Source: an uncultured Verrucomicrobia subdivision 3 bacterium
Lineage (GTDB): Bacteria; Verrucomicrobiota; Verrucomicrobiae; Limisphaerales; UBA11358
DNA: 13,921 nucleotides
Direction of reading: 5' to 3'
NCBI GenBank assembly: GCA_903921455.1
Contig: CAIXPZ010000289.1
Coordinates: 1 to 13,921, forward strand
Shown here: positions 1-8,040 of the stretch, one piece after another
Layout of the letters: each line of letters begins with the position of its first letter
Numbering within the stretch: position 1 is the stretch's first letter
Notes under the pieces: model-generated
Databases searched by the model: none
The model's input: only the letters and a program-made list of their open reading frames with translations
What the model was told of the DNA's origin: nothing
Position numbers and translations under genes: made by a program

Positions 1-134
1 CCCTCAGAGCGATGCGGCCAGTATCGACTTTAGCTGGGCGCAAATTAATTGTCGCGGCAGAGTTATTCACCGCCGGCTGCGGGGAGCTTCCTTGGGCTCT
101 CCTCGCCGTCGGTTGAATCACTCTGGAGATCGTA
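1..134. other. Non-coding stretch downstream of the pseudopilin
   Basis: No convincing gene is seen in this edge stretch. It lies 3' of the minus-strand pseudopilin. It contains an imperfect stem-loop, arms about 82-87 and 96-102 with one bulged base and an 8-base loop, roughly 30 bases past the pseudopilin stop. No T-run follows it on the minus strand, so it is at best a weak terminator. An open plus frame continues from the left edge into the pseudopilin region but resembles nothing I recognise. Confidence 0.5.
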
Positions 135-809
135 TCAGCTGGACGTGTTGGGAAAGGCGATTTTGTCCGCATCAACCAGCATATAAACATCGGTTCCCCC
201 GCCCACCATTTGCACTTCGCTCATCTTGTGCGGGGACGCGGCCGGCGTCGCCTGGCCGGCGGCATAACCAAAGGGATTCCAAGACACCCCGGCTGAATTC
301 GTCAACCCGGCCACACTGCCCAGTGTCAGGCCATAGCATACGCGGCCGGCCATATTGGTAACGTTGTTGGCATACCGCTCAAAACCCGGGCAAAACATCG
401 CCTTGATGATCCGCAGTTGGGAATCCGGCGCGGGCGCCCCCATGTAGGTCGCAATGTAATAAGATAATTGATAGGTATAATCCCCCGGGTTGCTGGAATA
501 ATCCGCCCGCTGGCCGGTCAACAAGCCGAATGAAGATCCCTGGCCCGGCGGCAGCCAGTCGTTGTTATCGTCCACAAACATCCGCATAGCCAGGCCGGTC
601 TGCCGCAGGTTGGAAAGGCATCCGGTCTGGACGGCTTTGCGTTTGGCCGAGGCCAGCGCCGGCAACAGCATCGCCGCTAGAATCGCGATGATGGCAATGA
701 CCACCAGCAGTTCAATCAGCGTGAAACCGCTGACGCGTTCCCGCCGGGACGCAGTCGTCACACAGCCGGGCTGCGGTTTCATTTGCGAATTCATATTTTG
801 CATAATCAT
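135..809 (-). CDS. Type II secretion-like pseudopilin (prepilin N-methylation domain), C-terminus apparently short
   Basis: A 224-residue protein with a classic type IV pilin/pseudopilin N-terminus. A basic leader of about 28 residues ends RVSG, then [20 protein letters not shown] starts the mature helix, with cleavage expected after Gly28 and the conserved Glu at mature position 5. The next segment, [19 protein letters not shown], is typical of the large pseudopilin family of Verrucomicrobiota, Planctomycetota and Lentisphaerota. The role is inferred as a minor pilin-like component or substrate of a type II secretion-like system in the inner membrane. Family members usually continue to a C-terminal H-X9-DG motif. 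This one stops after [13 protein letters not shown], and none of the downstream minus frames to the window edge shows the missing tail. The first ATG is used; in-frame ATGs follow at codons 3, 6 and 10, and no clear Shine-Dalgarno picks one. The gene is divergent from the GH3 operon and stands alone in this window. Confidence 0.9.
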   Translation of the reverse strand: MIMQNMNSQMKPQPGCVTTASRRERVSGFTLIELLVVIAIIAILAAMLLPALASAKRKAVQTGCLSNLRQTGLAMRMFVDDNNDWLPPGQGSSFGLLTGQRADYSSNPGDYTYQLSYYIATYMGAPAPDSQLRIIKAMFCPGFERYANNVTNMAGRVCYGLTLGSVAGLTNSAGVSWNPFGYAAGQATPAASPHKMSEVQMVGGGTDVYMLVDADKIAFPNTSS

Positions 810-883
810 AAACGGTAGAGCAGCAGCTTCAGCGGGCTGCGGTTTGGTTATGATTCAGCGTAACCCGATCCACCCAATATAAA

Positions 884-903
884 ACCCCACAAAAACATGG
901 GGT
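884..903. promoter_or_regulatory. Perfect 6-bp stem-loop in the divergent spacer
   Basis: ACCCCA (884-889) pairs perfectly with TGGGGT (898-903) around an 8-base A-rich loop. Read on the minus strand, the hairpin is followed by TTTATATT, which looks terminator-like. However, no minus-strand gene ends just upstream of it. It could block antisense transcription coming out of the GH3 region, act as an operator, or be a 5' leader hairpin for the GH3 gene 64 bases downstream. The function is inference; only the symmetry is directly seen. Confidence 0.4.
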
Positions 904-967
904 GCATAATCGGCGCTATTCCCTTCCACATCATCACCGGATTCATTTAACCTGCATTTTCTCAATT

Positions 968-3292
968 ATGAAATTCCGCTCGGGATATTGCGCCGCGCTT
1001 AGCCTCGGCCTTTGCTGGGGTGCCGCCTCGAGCAGCGCCGCCAGCCAGTTGCCCTACCAGAATCCCGACCTCGCCGTCGAAGCCCGCCTCCAAGATCTCC
1101 TCCCGCGCATGACGCTGGCGGAAAAATGTGCCCAACTGAATCTCTGGCCGAATCTGGCCGAGTTGCTGAAACATAAATCCATCGCGGATGACCTCGCGCT
1201 CACCTTGGCGCAGATCACCAACGGCGTGGGTGCGATTGAATATGACACCAAACTGGCACCGGAAGATTTCGCAACGTTTCAAAATGCTGTGCAAAAATTT
1301 CTGGTGGAGAATACGCGGCTCGGTATTCCCGCCATTTTTGATGGCGAGGCCTGTCATGGTTTCGTCGGCACGAACGCCACAGTGTTCCCCGTGCCGCTCA
1401 CGCTGGCGAGCACCTGGGATCCGATCTTGGTCGAACGCGTCTTCGCTGCCGTCGCGTCGGAGATGCGGGCTTACGGCATCACCCATGCCGCCACGCCCGT
1501 GCTCGACCTCGCGCGCGAACCGCGCTTTGGCCGCTTCGATGAATTTTACAGCGAAGATCCTTATCTCGTTGGAGAAATGGGCGTCGCCGCCATCCGCGGA
1601 TTGCAAGGCCGCCAACGCGTTATCAGCGGGGAACACCTGCTGGCTTGCGCCAAACATTTCACCGGCCACGGTCAACCGGAAGGCGGCAACAATTTAGCGC
1701 CGGCGGATCTCTCGGAACGCGTCCTCCGGGAAATGCATTGTTATCCCTTCGAGCAGGCCGTCAAACGCGCGGAGGTGCGCACCGTCATGGCGGCCTACAC
1801 CGAAATTGACGGAGTTCCGAGCAGCATCAACCACTGGCTGTTGACGGATATCCTGCGCGGCGAATGGGGCTTCGACGGCTGCGTCATCTCTGATTACGAC
1901 GGGATCAGTCGCATGATAGACCGGCAGCATGTTTGCCTCAATAATGCGGAAGCGGCGCGCCGCGCACTGAATGCGGGCATGGACTTTGAACTTCCTTCCA
2001 CCAAAGCTAATGACTGTTTTCAAAATTTGGAGGCGCTGATTCTGGCGGGCCAAATTCAGGAGTCCGTGCTCAACCAGGCCGTGACACGCGTATTGCGAAA
2101 CAAATTCCTGCTCGGACTTTTTGAAAATCCTTACGGCGGCAGCGTGGCGAAAACCAAATCGCTTATGAATTCTGGGCCGCATCGCGCCCTGGCCCGTGAG
2201 GCGGCGGAAAAAGGAATCGTTCTCCTCAAGAATGAAAATCATACTTTGCCCTTGGACCGTCAGGCGATCAAACATCTGGCCGTCATTGGAGCGAATGCCC
2301 GGCAAGTTCACTACGGTTCGTATTCAACCATGACGCCCGGCATTGCCATCGTCGAGGGGCTGCGGCAATACGGCCAGGGTCAGTTTGAAGTTCATTATGC
2401 CGAGGGCTTCAAGATTTACGAGAATGACAACCTGATTGCCGCGACCGAAAAAACTCCCGCCGCTGAGGCGCATCGCCTGGCCGAGGCGGTGGCCACGGTG
2501 AAACAGTGCGATGCCGTATTACTCGTGCTGGGCGAAAATGAAAACACCTGTCGCGAATCCTGGTTTCCGGACCACTTCGGCGATCGCAACGACCTGACCT
2601 TACTGGGCCGACAAAATGATTTGGCGCGCGCCATTCTGGCCTTAGGAAAACCGACCGCCGTATTACTCAACAATGGACGACCGCTCGCCATCAATGAGCT
2701 GGCCACGAATGCGCCCGCCATTTTGGAAGGCTGGTATCTCGGCGAAGAACAGGGCGCAGCCGTCGCCCGCATTCTGTTTGGCGAGGTGAACCCGAGCGGC
2801 AAACTGACCGTCACCATCCCGCGCGCCGTCGGCGACCTGCCGGTTTACTACAACCACAAGTCCCTGGTGCACGAACACCCCTTTGTTTCCGGACCCTATT
2901 CGCCGCTCTATCCCTTTGGTCACGGCCTGAGTTATACCAGCTTTCACTACGATCATCTCACCGTCTCGCCCGCCACCGCAAACATCGGCCAGCCCGTCAC
3001 TGTTTCCGTGGAGGTCGCCAATACCGGGGACCGGGCCGGTGATGAGGTGGTTCAATTGTATCTCCGCGACTCGGTCAGTTCCGTGAGCCGACCGGTGCAG
3101 GAATTAAAGGATTTTCGGCGCATTACGCTTGACCCCGGCGAAACCAAAAACGTTTCGTTCACCGTGACGACGGACAAGCTGCAGTTCTACAACCTCGAAA
3201 TGAAGCGCGTGGTCGAGCCGGGAGAATTCAAGGTGATGGTCGGCACCAGCTCCACCGATTACCAGTCTGCGAAGTTTAATCTTACGGAATAA
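968..3292 (+). CDS. Secreted GH3 glycoside hydrolase (beta-glucosidase/xylosidase type)
   Basis: A 774-residue glycoside hydrolase family 3 enzyme, expected to remove terminal beta-linked glucose or xylose from oligosaccharides outside the cytoplasm. The ATG at 968 is chosen because it opens directly on a signal peptide (MKFRSGYCAALSLGLCWGAA). A GTG at 902 is in frame but adds 22 unrelated residues. The N-terminal TIM-barrel domain covers about residues 40-380, with EACHGF, the KHFTGHG motif (K229, H230) and the nucleophile Asp309 in CVISDYDG. The C-terminal alpha/beta sandwich (about 410-650) has EKGIVLLKNE, NPSGKLTVTIP and PFGHGLSYTSF. Glu530 in CRES is a candidate general acid. A fibronectin III-like domain follows (about 670-745: VANTGDRAGDEVVQLYLRD). 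Length and domain order match full-size GH3 enzymes. It is first of three co-directional genes, 21 bases before the TolB-like gene. Exact substrate specificity cannot be read from sequence. Confidence 0.95.
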   Translation: MKFRSGYCAALSLGLCWGAASSSAASQLPYQNPDLAVEARLQDLLPRMTLAEKCAQLNLWPNLAELLKHKSIADDLALTLAQITNGVGAIEYDTKLAPEDFATFQNAVQKFLVENTRLGIPAIFDGEACHGFVGTNATVFPVPLTLASTWDPILVERVFAAVASEMRAYGITHAATPVLDLAREPRFGRFDEFYSEDPYLVGEMGVAAIRGLQGRQRVISGEHLLACAKHFTGHGQPEGGNNLAPADLSERVLREMHCYPFEQAVKRAEVRTVMAAYTEIDGVPSSINHWLLTDILRGEWGFDGCVISDYDGISRMIDRQHVCLNNAEAARRALNAGMDFELPSTKANDCFQNLEALILAGQIQESVLNQAVTRVLRNKFLLGLFENPYGGSVAKTKSLMNSGPHRALAREAAEKGIVLLKNENHTLPLDRQAIKHLAVIGANARQVHYGSYSTMTPGIAIVEGLRQYGQGQFEVHYAEGFKIYENDNLIAATEKTPAAEAHRLAEAVATVKQCDAVLLVLGENENTCRESWFPDHFGDRNDLTLLGRQNDLARAILALGKPTAVLLNNGRPLAINELATNAPAILEGWYLGEEQGAAVARILFGEVNPSGKLTVTIPRAVGDLPVYYNHKSLVHEHPFVSGPYSPLYPFGHGLSYTSFHYDHLTVSPATANIGQPVTVSVEVANTGDRAGDEVVQLYLRDSVSSVSRPVQELKDFRRITLDPGETKNVSFTVTTDKLQFYNLEMKRVVEPGEFKVMVGTSSTDYQSAKFNLTE

Positions 3293-3313
3293 AGCCTCAA
3301 TAAAAACAACCCT

Positions 3314-4831
3314 ATGCAAACACACCCTCACGGAACCATCCTGAAACATACTGGGCGTTTAGTCGTTGCCCTCATAGCCGTGTCCCTACAGAGTGCCGTG
3401 GCTGCCATCGGCGAGTTCGAAGCCAACACGGATGTCGGCAATCCGGCCAGGACCGGTGCCGCCGCTTACGATGCCGCCTCGGACACCTACACCGTCTCGG
3501 GCAGCGGCAAGAACATCTGGTTCGACAAGGACGAATTCCATTATGTGTGGCGGAAGCTCAAGGGTGATTTCATCATTCAAACCCGCGCCCATCTGGTAGG
3601 CAAAGGCGTGGAACTTCATCGCAAGCTCGGCTTGATGGTGCGGACCAGCCTCGACACCAGTTCGCCCCAGATCAACGCCGTGGTGCATGGCGATGGCCTG
3701 ACTTCGCTCCAATTCCGCCGCACGACCGGCGCGACGACCGAGCAGATGAAATCCACACTGACGGCGGCGGACGTGATCCAGCTCGAACGGCGCGGGGATA
3801 AATACCTGATGTCCGTCGCGCGTTTCGGCGAACCGTTCATCACTTCGGAAATAACCAATCTGGATCTCGGCGATGAGGTGCATGTCGGGCTGTTCGTTTG
3901 CGCGCATAATACCAACGTCATTGAGGAAGCCGTTTTTCAAGACGTGCGCCTGACCATTCCCGCCGCGACCAATTTCGTTCCGTATCATGATTACCTCGGC
4001 AGCCGACTCGAAGTATTGGATGTGGACAGCGGGCGTCGCCAGGTATTGCTCCGCACAGCGGATGACATCGAAGCCCCGAACTGGACACCCGACGGCGCGA
4101 CGCTGATCTACAATTCCCGAGGCCGGCTGTTCCATTTCCCGCTGGCGACCCGGCAGCCGGTGCCGCTCGACACGGGATTCGCCGATCATTGCAACAATGA
4201 CCATGTGCTTTCCTTTGATGGAAAAACGCTGGGCATCAGCCATCAAGCGAAAGGCAGCAAGTCCACCGTTTACACCCTGCCGGTGACGGGGGGAACCCCC
4301 GCGCAGATCACGGAGAATTCACCCTCGTATCTGCACGGCTTCTCGCCGGGCGGAAAATTTCTCATCTACACCGGCCAGCGCAACGGCGATTTCGACATCT
4401 ACCGCCTTCCGGTCACCGGCGGCGCAGAGACGCGCCTGACCACGGCCAAAGGTTTGGACGACGGCTCGGAATACAGTCCGGATGGAAAATACATCTACTT
4501 CAATTCAGCCCGCACCGGCACCATGCAGATTTGGCGCATGCTGGCCGACGGCAGCGGGCAGGAGCAATTGACGCACGGTGAATTTAACGACTGGTTCCCG
4601 CACGTTTCACCCGACGGCAAACGCATCGTGTTCATTTCGTTCTCCAAGGAAGTTCCGGCGGAACAACATCCCTACTACCAGCACGTCTATCTACGCGATA
4701 TGCCCACGACCGGCGGCGAACCCAAGGTGGTCGCTTATCTCTACGGCGGCCAGGGCACCATCAACGTGCCATCGTGGTCGCCGGACAGCCGGCGCGTTGC
4801 CTTCGTTAGTCATACGGGAAATGCGAACTGA
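3314..4831 (+). CDS. Secreted TolB-like beta-propeller protein with N-terminal beta-sandwich-like domain
   Basis: A 505-residue exported protein. A signal peptide spans about residues 1-31 (hydrophobic LVVALIAVSLQSAVAA). Residues about 32-220 look like a beta-sandwich of the DUF1349/concanavalin-like kind (YVWRKLKGDFIIQTRAHL, RKLGLMVRTS). Residues about 222-505 carry PD40/WD40-like blades of the TolB class, with recurring S-PDGK-I-F motifs: NWTPDGATLIYNS, FSPGGKFLIYTG, YSPDGKYIYFNS, VSPDGKRIVFIS, WSPDSRRVAFVS. Such proteins are often annotated as TolB family or biopolymer transporter, but nothing here suggests a real Tol-Pal role: no tolQ, tolR, tolA or pal is present. Its place between two GH3 genes, 21 bases after the first and 3 bases before the second, suggests an accessory role in carbohydrate binding or processing in the periplasm. 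That role is inference. No Shine-Dalgarno is obvious before the ATG. Confidence 0.9.
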   Translation: MQTHPHGTILKHTGRLVVALIAVSLQSAVAAIGEFEANTDVGNPARTGAAAYDAASDTYTVSGSGKNIWFDKDEFHYVWRKLKGDFIIQTRAHLVGKGVELHRKLGLMVRTSLDTSSPQINAVVHGDGLTSLQFRRTTGATTEQMKSTLTAADVIQLERRGDKYLMSVARFGEPFITSEITNLDLGDEVHVGLFVCAHNTNVIEEAVFQDVRLTIPAATNFVPYHDYLGSRLEVLDVDSGRRQVLLRTADDIEAPNWTPDGATLIYNSRGRLFHFPLATRQPVPLDTGFADHCNNDHVLSFDGKTLGISHQAKGSKSTVYTLPVTGGTPAQITENSPSYLHGFSPGGKFLIYTGQRNGDFDIYRLPVTGGAETRLTTAKGLDDGSEYSPDGKYIYFNSARTGTMQIWRMLADGSGQEQLTHGEFNDWFPHVSPDGKRIVFISFSKEVPAEQHPYYQHVYLRDMPTTGGEPKVVAYLYGGQGTINVPSWSPDSRRVAFVSHTGNAN

Positions 4832-4834
4832 TCT

Positions 4835-7309
4835 ATGAGTTCTCAAATGCCGGCCAGTTGCGGGAAAAGTTTTGCCGCCAGAAATGTCTTAGCGTTGGGC
4901 CTGCCGCTGATTGCCGCAGCCTCCACTTGCGCGGCGCAGGTAGCCTCACCCGCCGTCAGTCTGGAGGCGCGCATTGCCGGCCTGCTCGCGCAGATGTCCA
5001 CGCAGGAAAAAATTGAACAACTATTTTATAAAACCGATGGCAATGCGCGACTGGGCATTCCGCAGTTCACCGGCAGCGATGGCCCGCACGGCATTGGCAA
5101 CAAGGCCAAAGGATGGTCAAGTTTTCCCGTCACGCTCGCCATGGCGGCGACGTGGGATCCGGATCTGATCCAGCGCGTCGGCAAAGCCATCGCCCTAGAG
5201 CAAGCCTCGCGGGGACGTCATCGTATTGCGGGTCCGACGCTGGATCTCCTGAGCGATCCGCGCAATGGCCGCGCCCCGGAAACCATCGGCGAAGATCCTT
5301 TTCTCGGCGGACGCATCACGGAAGGATTTCTTCACGGCATGAATGAGACGGCCGTGTTCGCGACCATCAAGCATTACAACCTCAACACCTACGAAGCCAA
5401 TCGCGAGACAAACAATTACGCGATCGATCAACGCAGCCTTGTTGAGTTCTGGGGCGAGCATTGGCGGCGGGCCGTGCAGGATGGCGGCGCGCAATCCGTG
5501 ATGTGCGCCTACAATCTTGTCAACGGCGACAAGTGCGCCGAGAATTACAACCTCATCAAAACCATCCTGCGCGATCAGTGGGGTTTTCGCGGCTACACGA
5601 TGAGCGACTGGGGCGGTTTCTGGAGCACCGAGAAGGCGATGGCGGCGGAACTGGATTTTTGCGAAGGCGCGGACCTTTACATCAAGCAACTGCCCGGACT
5701 CGTCGCGAGCGGAAAAATTTCGACGGCGCAATTGGATCAAGCCGCCGGCAATGTTCTGCGCACGAAAATTCTCGCCGGCATGTTGGACGGTCAGCCAAAG
5801 GTGCCCGCCGAGGTTCGTGATTGTCCGGATCACCGGGAGTTGGTTTACGAAAGCGGACTCAAAGGCATCGTCCTTCTGAAAAATCAGGGCGCGATTCTGC
5901 CGCTGAATCCCAAGCTCAAATCCGTCGCCATCATTGGCCCGAACGCCGACCAGATGGCGATGGACGGCCACAGCAGTTCCGCCGTGGTCCCTTCCTACAC
6001 GATCACGCCGAAGCAGGGATTGGAAAAGCTGCTCGGCACGAACCGCGTGCGTTACGCCAAGGGCTGCGACATCAACAGCACCAATCGCAGCCGATTCGCC
6101 GAAGCCAAACGCATCGCCAAGGAATCTGACGTGGTGATCTTCGCGGGCGGACTGGACAACACGGTGGAAGGCGAAGGTTATTTCATCAAAGGTGATCGCA
6201 TCGGCAGCAGCGTGGATTTGCCCGGAGTGCAAAACGAACTCATCAACGAACTTGCCGCCGCCAATCCCAACTTGGTGCTCGTGGTCATCAGCGGCGGACC
6301 GTGCGCGGTAAACAAAGTCATCAAGAACGTCAAAGGATTGCTCTACGCCATGTATCCGGGCCAGGAAGGCGGACGCGCGTTGGCCGACATTTTGTGCGGG
6401 CGCGCAAATCCTTCCGGCAAACTGCCGGTCACCATTCCAAAAAACGACGGCCAGTTGCGTCCGCGCACCACCGACTTTCGGGGCGTGGTCACCAACGGCA
6501 TCGGCTATCGCTGGTTTGATCGGCAGCAGCTGGAACCAGAATTCGCCTTTGGTTTTGGCTTGAGCTACACGACCTTCAAATATCAGAACCTGCAGGTAAC
6601 TCCCGAACACGCGCCCGCAGGACAGCCAGTCGTGGTGCAGCTGGATGTGGTTAACACCGGCCCGCGCGCCGGTGAAGAAGCCGTTCAACTCTATCTTTCC
6701 GCCGGCGGCCTTTCCCCGGCCGTGGCCATGCCGGTGAAGCAGCTCAAAGGCTTTAAGAAAGTGGCCATTCCGTCGGGCCAGACAAATCACGTCACGTTCA
6801 CTTTGACACCGGACGAACTCTATATTTTCGACGCCGCGGAAAACCGTTACCGCGTGCCGACCGGTGCTTACCTTGTTCGCGTCGGCGGCGCATCGGACAG
6901 CCTGCCTTTGCGCGCCGCGTTCACGCTGACGCCGGCCCCTGAACTTCCCGATCTCATGGTTGCCAACCTCCGCACGATCCCCGCGTTCCCCCATGCCGGC
7001 GACCGGGTGCTGATGGTGGCTTCCGTGTTAAATCGCGGCACCGGCGCCACCCCAACCAATCAACCGGTGAGCGTCGAGTTCCGCGTCAATGATGAGCCAG
7101 TGGCTTGGTCGCCGAATTATGGCAATATCATTCCTGCCGGGGGCATGGCCCTGGTTTGCGGCTCCGTCGGTCCGAAAGGCATTTCCCCATGGACTGCCAG
7201 CGCCGGAAAGGTTTGCCTTCAAGCGGAAGTGAATTACCACCACACCATCATAGAAACCATCAAGACCAATAATCTAACCACGCTTAGCCGTTTCATTCCA
7301 CCGCGCTGA
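4835..7309 (+). CDS. Secreted GH3 glycoside hydrolase with C-terminal CARDB-like domain
   Basis: An 824-residue second GH3 enzyme, clearly different from the first gene of the operon and of the KHY subtype. A signal peptide covers about residues 1-34 (VLALGLPLIAAASTCAA). Substrate-pocket motif GSDGPHGI includes Asp82, KHYNLNTYE follows at K179, and the nucleophile is Asp258 in TMSDWGG. The second domain has LKGIVLLKNQ, an EGEG segment (E445/E447, acid candidates) followed by VDLPGVQ, and NPSGKLPVTIP. A fibronectin III-like domain lies at about 598-660 (VVNTGPRAGEEAVQLYL). The last 120 residues (705-824, starting PDLMVANL) resemble a CARDB domain, an Ig-like fold often found in surface or secreted proteins, and are not part of a standard GH3 enzyme. 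Start ATG lies 3 bases after the previous stop, implying translational coupling. Expected activity is beta-glucosidase-like; the real substrate is unknown. Confidence 0.95.
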   Translation: MSSQMPASCGKSFAARNVLALGLPLIAAASTCAAQVASPAVSLEARIAGLLAQMSTQEKIEQLFYKTDGNARLGIPQFTGSDGPHGIGNKAKGWSSFPVTLAMAATWDPDLIQRVGKAIALEQASRGRHRIAGPTLDLLSDPRNGRAPETIGEDPFLGGRITEGFLHGMNETAVFATIKHYNLNTYEANRETNNYAIDQRSLVEFWGEHWRRAVQDGGAQSVMCAYNLVNGDKCAENYNLIKTILRDQWGFRGYTMSDWGGFWSTEKAMAAELDFCEGADLYIKQLPGLVASGKISTAQLDQAAGNVLRTKILAGMLDGQPKVPAEVRDCPDHRELVYESGLKGIVLLKNQGAILPLNPKLKSVAIIGPNADQMAMDGHSSSAVVPSYTITPKQGLEKLLGTNRVRYAKGCDINSTNRSRFAEAKRIAKESDVVIFAGGLDNTVEGEGYFIKGDRIGSSVDLPGVQNELINELAAANPNLVLVVISGGPCAVNKVIKNVKGLLYAMYPGQEGGRALADILCGRANPSGKLPVTIPKNDGQLRPRTTDFRGVVTNGIGYRWFDRQQLEPEFAFGFGLSYTTFKYQNLQVTPEHAPAGQPVVVQLDVVNTGPRAGEEAVQLYLSAGGLSPAVAMPVKQLKGFKKVAIPSGQTNHVTFTLTPDELYIFDAAENRYRVPTGAYLVRVGGASDSLPLRAAFTLTPAPELPDLMVANLRTIPAFPHAGDRVLMVASVLNRGTGATPTNQPVSVEFRVNDEPVAWSPNYGNIIPAGGMALVCGSVGPKGISPWTASAGKVCLQAEVNYHHTIIETIKTNNLTTLSRFIPPR

Positions 7310-7326
7310 ACTTCCGCCGCCCGCGG

Positions 7327-7971
7327 TTATCGGCGCAGGTATTTGTTGACCGCTTCCACTTTCGAGTGGACGTGCAGTTTCTCGTAAATTTTCCGGATGT
7401 AATTGCGCACGCCGTGGACGGAGATGCCCAGGTGATCGGCGATTTCTTTGTAGGCAAAACCCTGGGCCAGTTGTTCCAGAAATTTCTTTTCCCCCGGCGT
7501 CAGCTGTTCCAGCTCGGCCGCCGAACCCTTGGACACCTTGGGCGCGTTGGAAAAAAACTGCACCACGCGGCGAGCGATGTGCGGCGTCATAGGCGAACCG
7601 CCGGCGTGCAGCTCCTGGATCGCCTGGATCAGTTTCGTCGAGGAGGTGCGCTTGAGCAGATACCCGCCGGCCCCGGCCTTGAGCGATTCGAACAGCCGGT
7701 CACTGTCCTCGTAGGCGGTCAGCATGAGAAAATTCAGCTCCGGCATCCGGGCCTTGAGTTCCCGCACACATTCCACGCCGTCCATGCCGGGGAGCTGGAT
7801 GTCCATGACCACCACGTCGGGTTTCACCTGGGGAATGCCCTTCAGCGCCGCCGGCCCGTCCGGGTCGGCGCCGACCAGTTGCAAGTGCGGCGAGTCGCCG
7901 GCGAGTTCCACCAGCTTGCCGCGAAATTCCTCGTGATCCTCGACGAAAACAACTTTGATGGCTTTGGTCAT
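7327..7971 (-). CDS. NarL/LuxR-type response regulator
   Basis: A 214-residue DNA-binding response regulator. The receiver domain (about 1-122) has the acidic pair E11/D12, phospho-acceptor Asp57 in VVVMDIQLPGMDG, switch Thr85 and conserved Lys107. The LuxR-type helix-turn-helix (about 152-214) has LTPGEKKFLEQLAQGFAYKEIADHLGIS, then VRNYIRKIYEKLHVHSKVEAV. All key phosphotransfer residues are present, so it should be functional. It lies 69 bases downstream of the sensor kinase on the same strand, which is the standard arrangement for a partner pair. It converges on the GH3 operon, whose last stop is 17 bases away. The ATG is followed at once by the first receiver strand (IKVVFVEDH), which fixes the start. 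A target promoter cannot be identified from this window; the GH3 operon promoter is the natural candidate. Confidence 0.95.
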   Translation of the reverse strand: MTKAIKVVFVEDHEEFRGKLVELAGDSPHLQLVGADPDGPAALKGIPQVKPDVVVMDIQLPGMDGVECVRELKARMPELNFLMLTAYEDSDRLFESLKAGAGGYLLKRTSSTKLIQAIQELHAGGSPMTPHIARRVVQFFSNAPKVSKGSAAELEQLTPGEKKFLEQLAQGFAYKEIADHLGISVHGVRNYIRKIYEKLHVHSKVEAVNKYLRR

Positions 7972-8040
7972 GGTATGGAATCAGCGCGGTCAACTTCGCA
8001 AATCATCCCCGCCGGCTCAAGCGCATAAACGCCGCGCGGC

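Noticed and set aside
902..967. Upstream GTG start for the first GH3 gene
   Set aside because: It would put 22 unrelated residues before a good signal peptide and start inside the 884-903 stem-loop; the ATG at 968 fits better.
5195..6994. 599-codon minus-strand open frame opposite the second GH3 gene
   Set aside because: It overlaps an unmistakable GH3 enzyme on the other strand and has a low-complexity composition with no motif.
7301..7326. Possible shared terminator between the convergent operons (CCGCG/CGCGG)
   Set aside because: The stem is only 5 bp with a 16-base loop, overlaps the GH3 stop and has no T-run on either strand.
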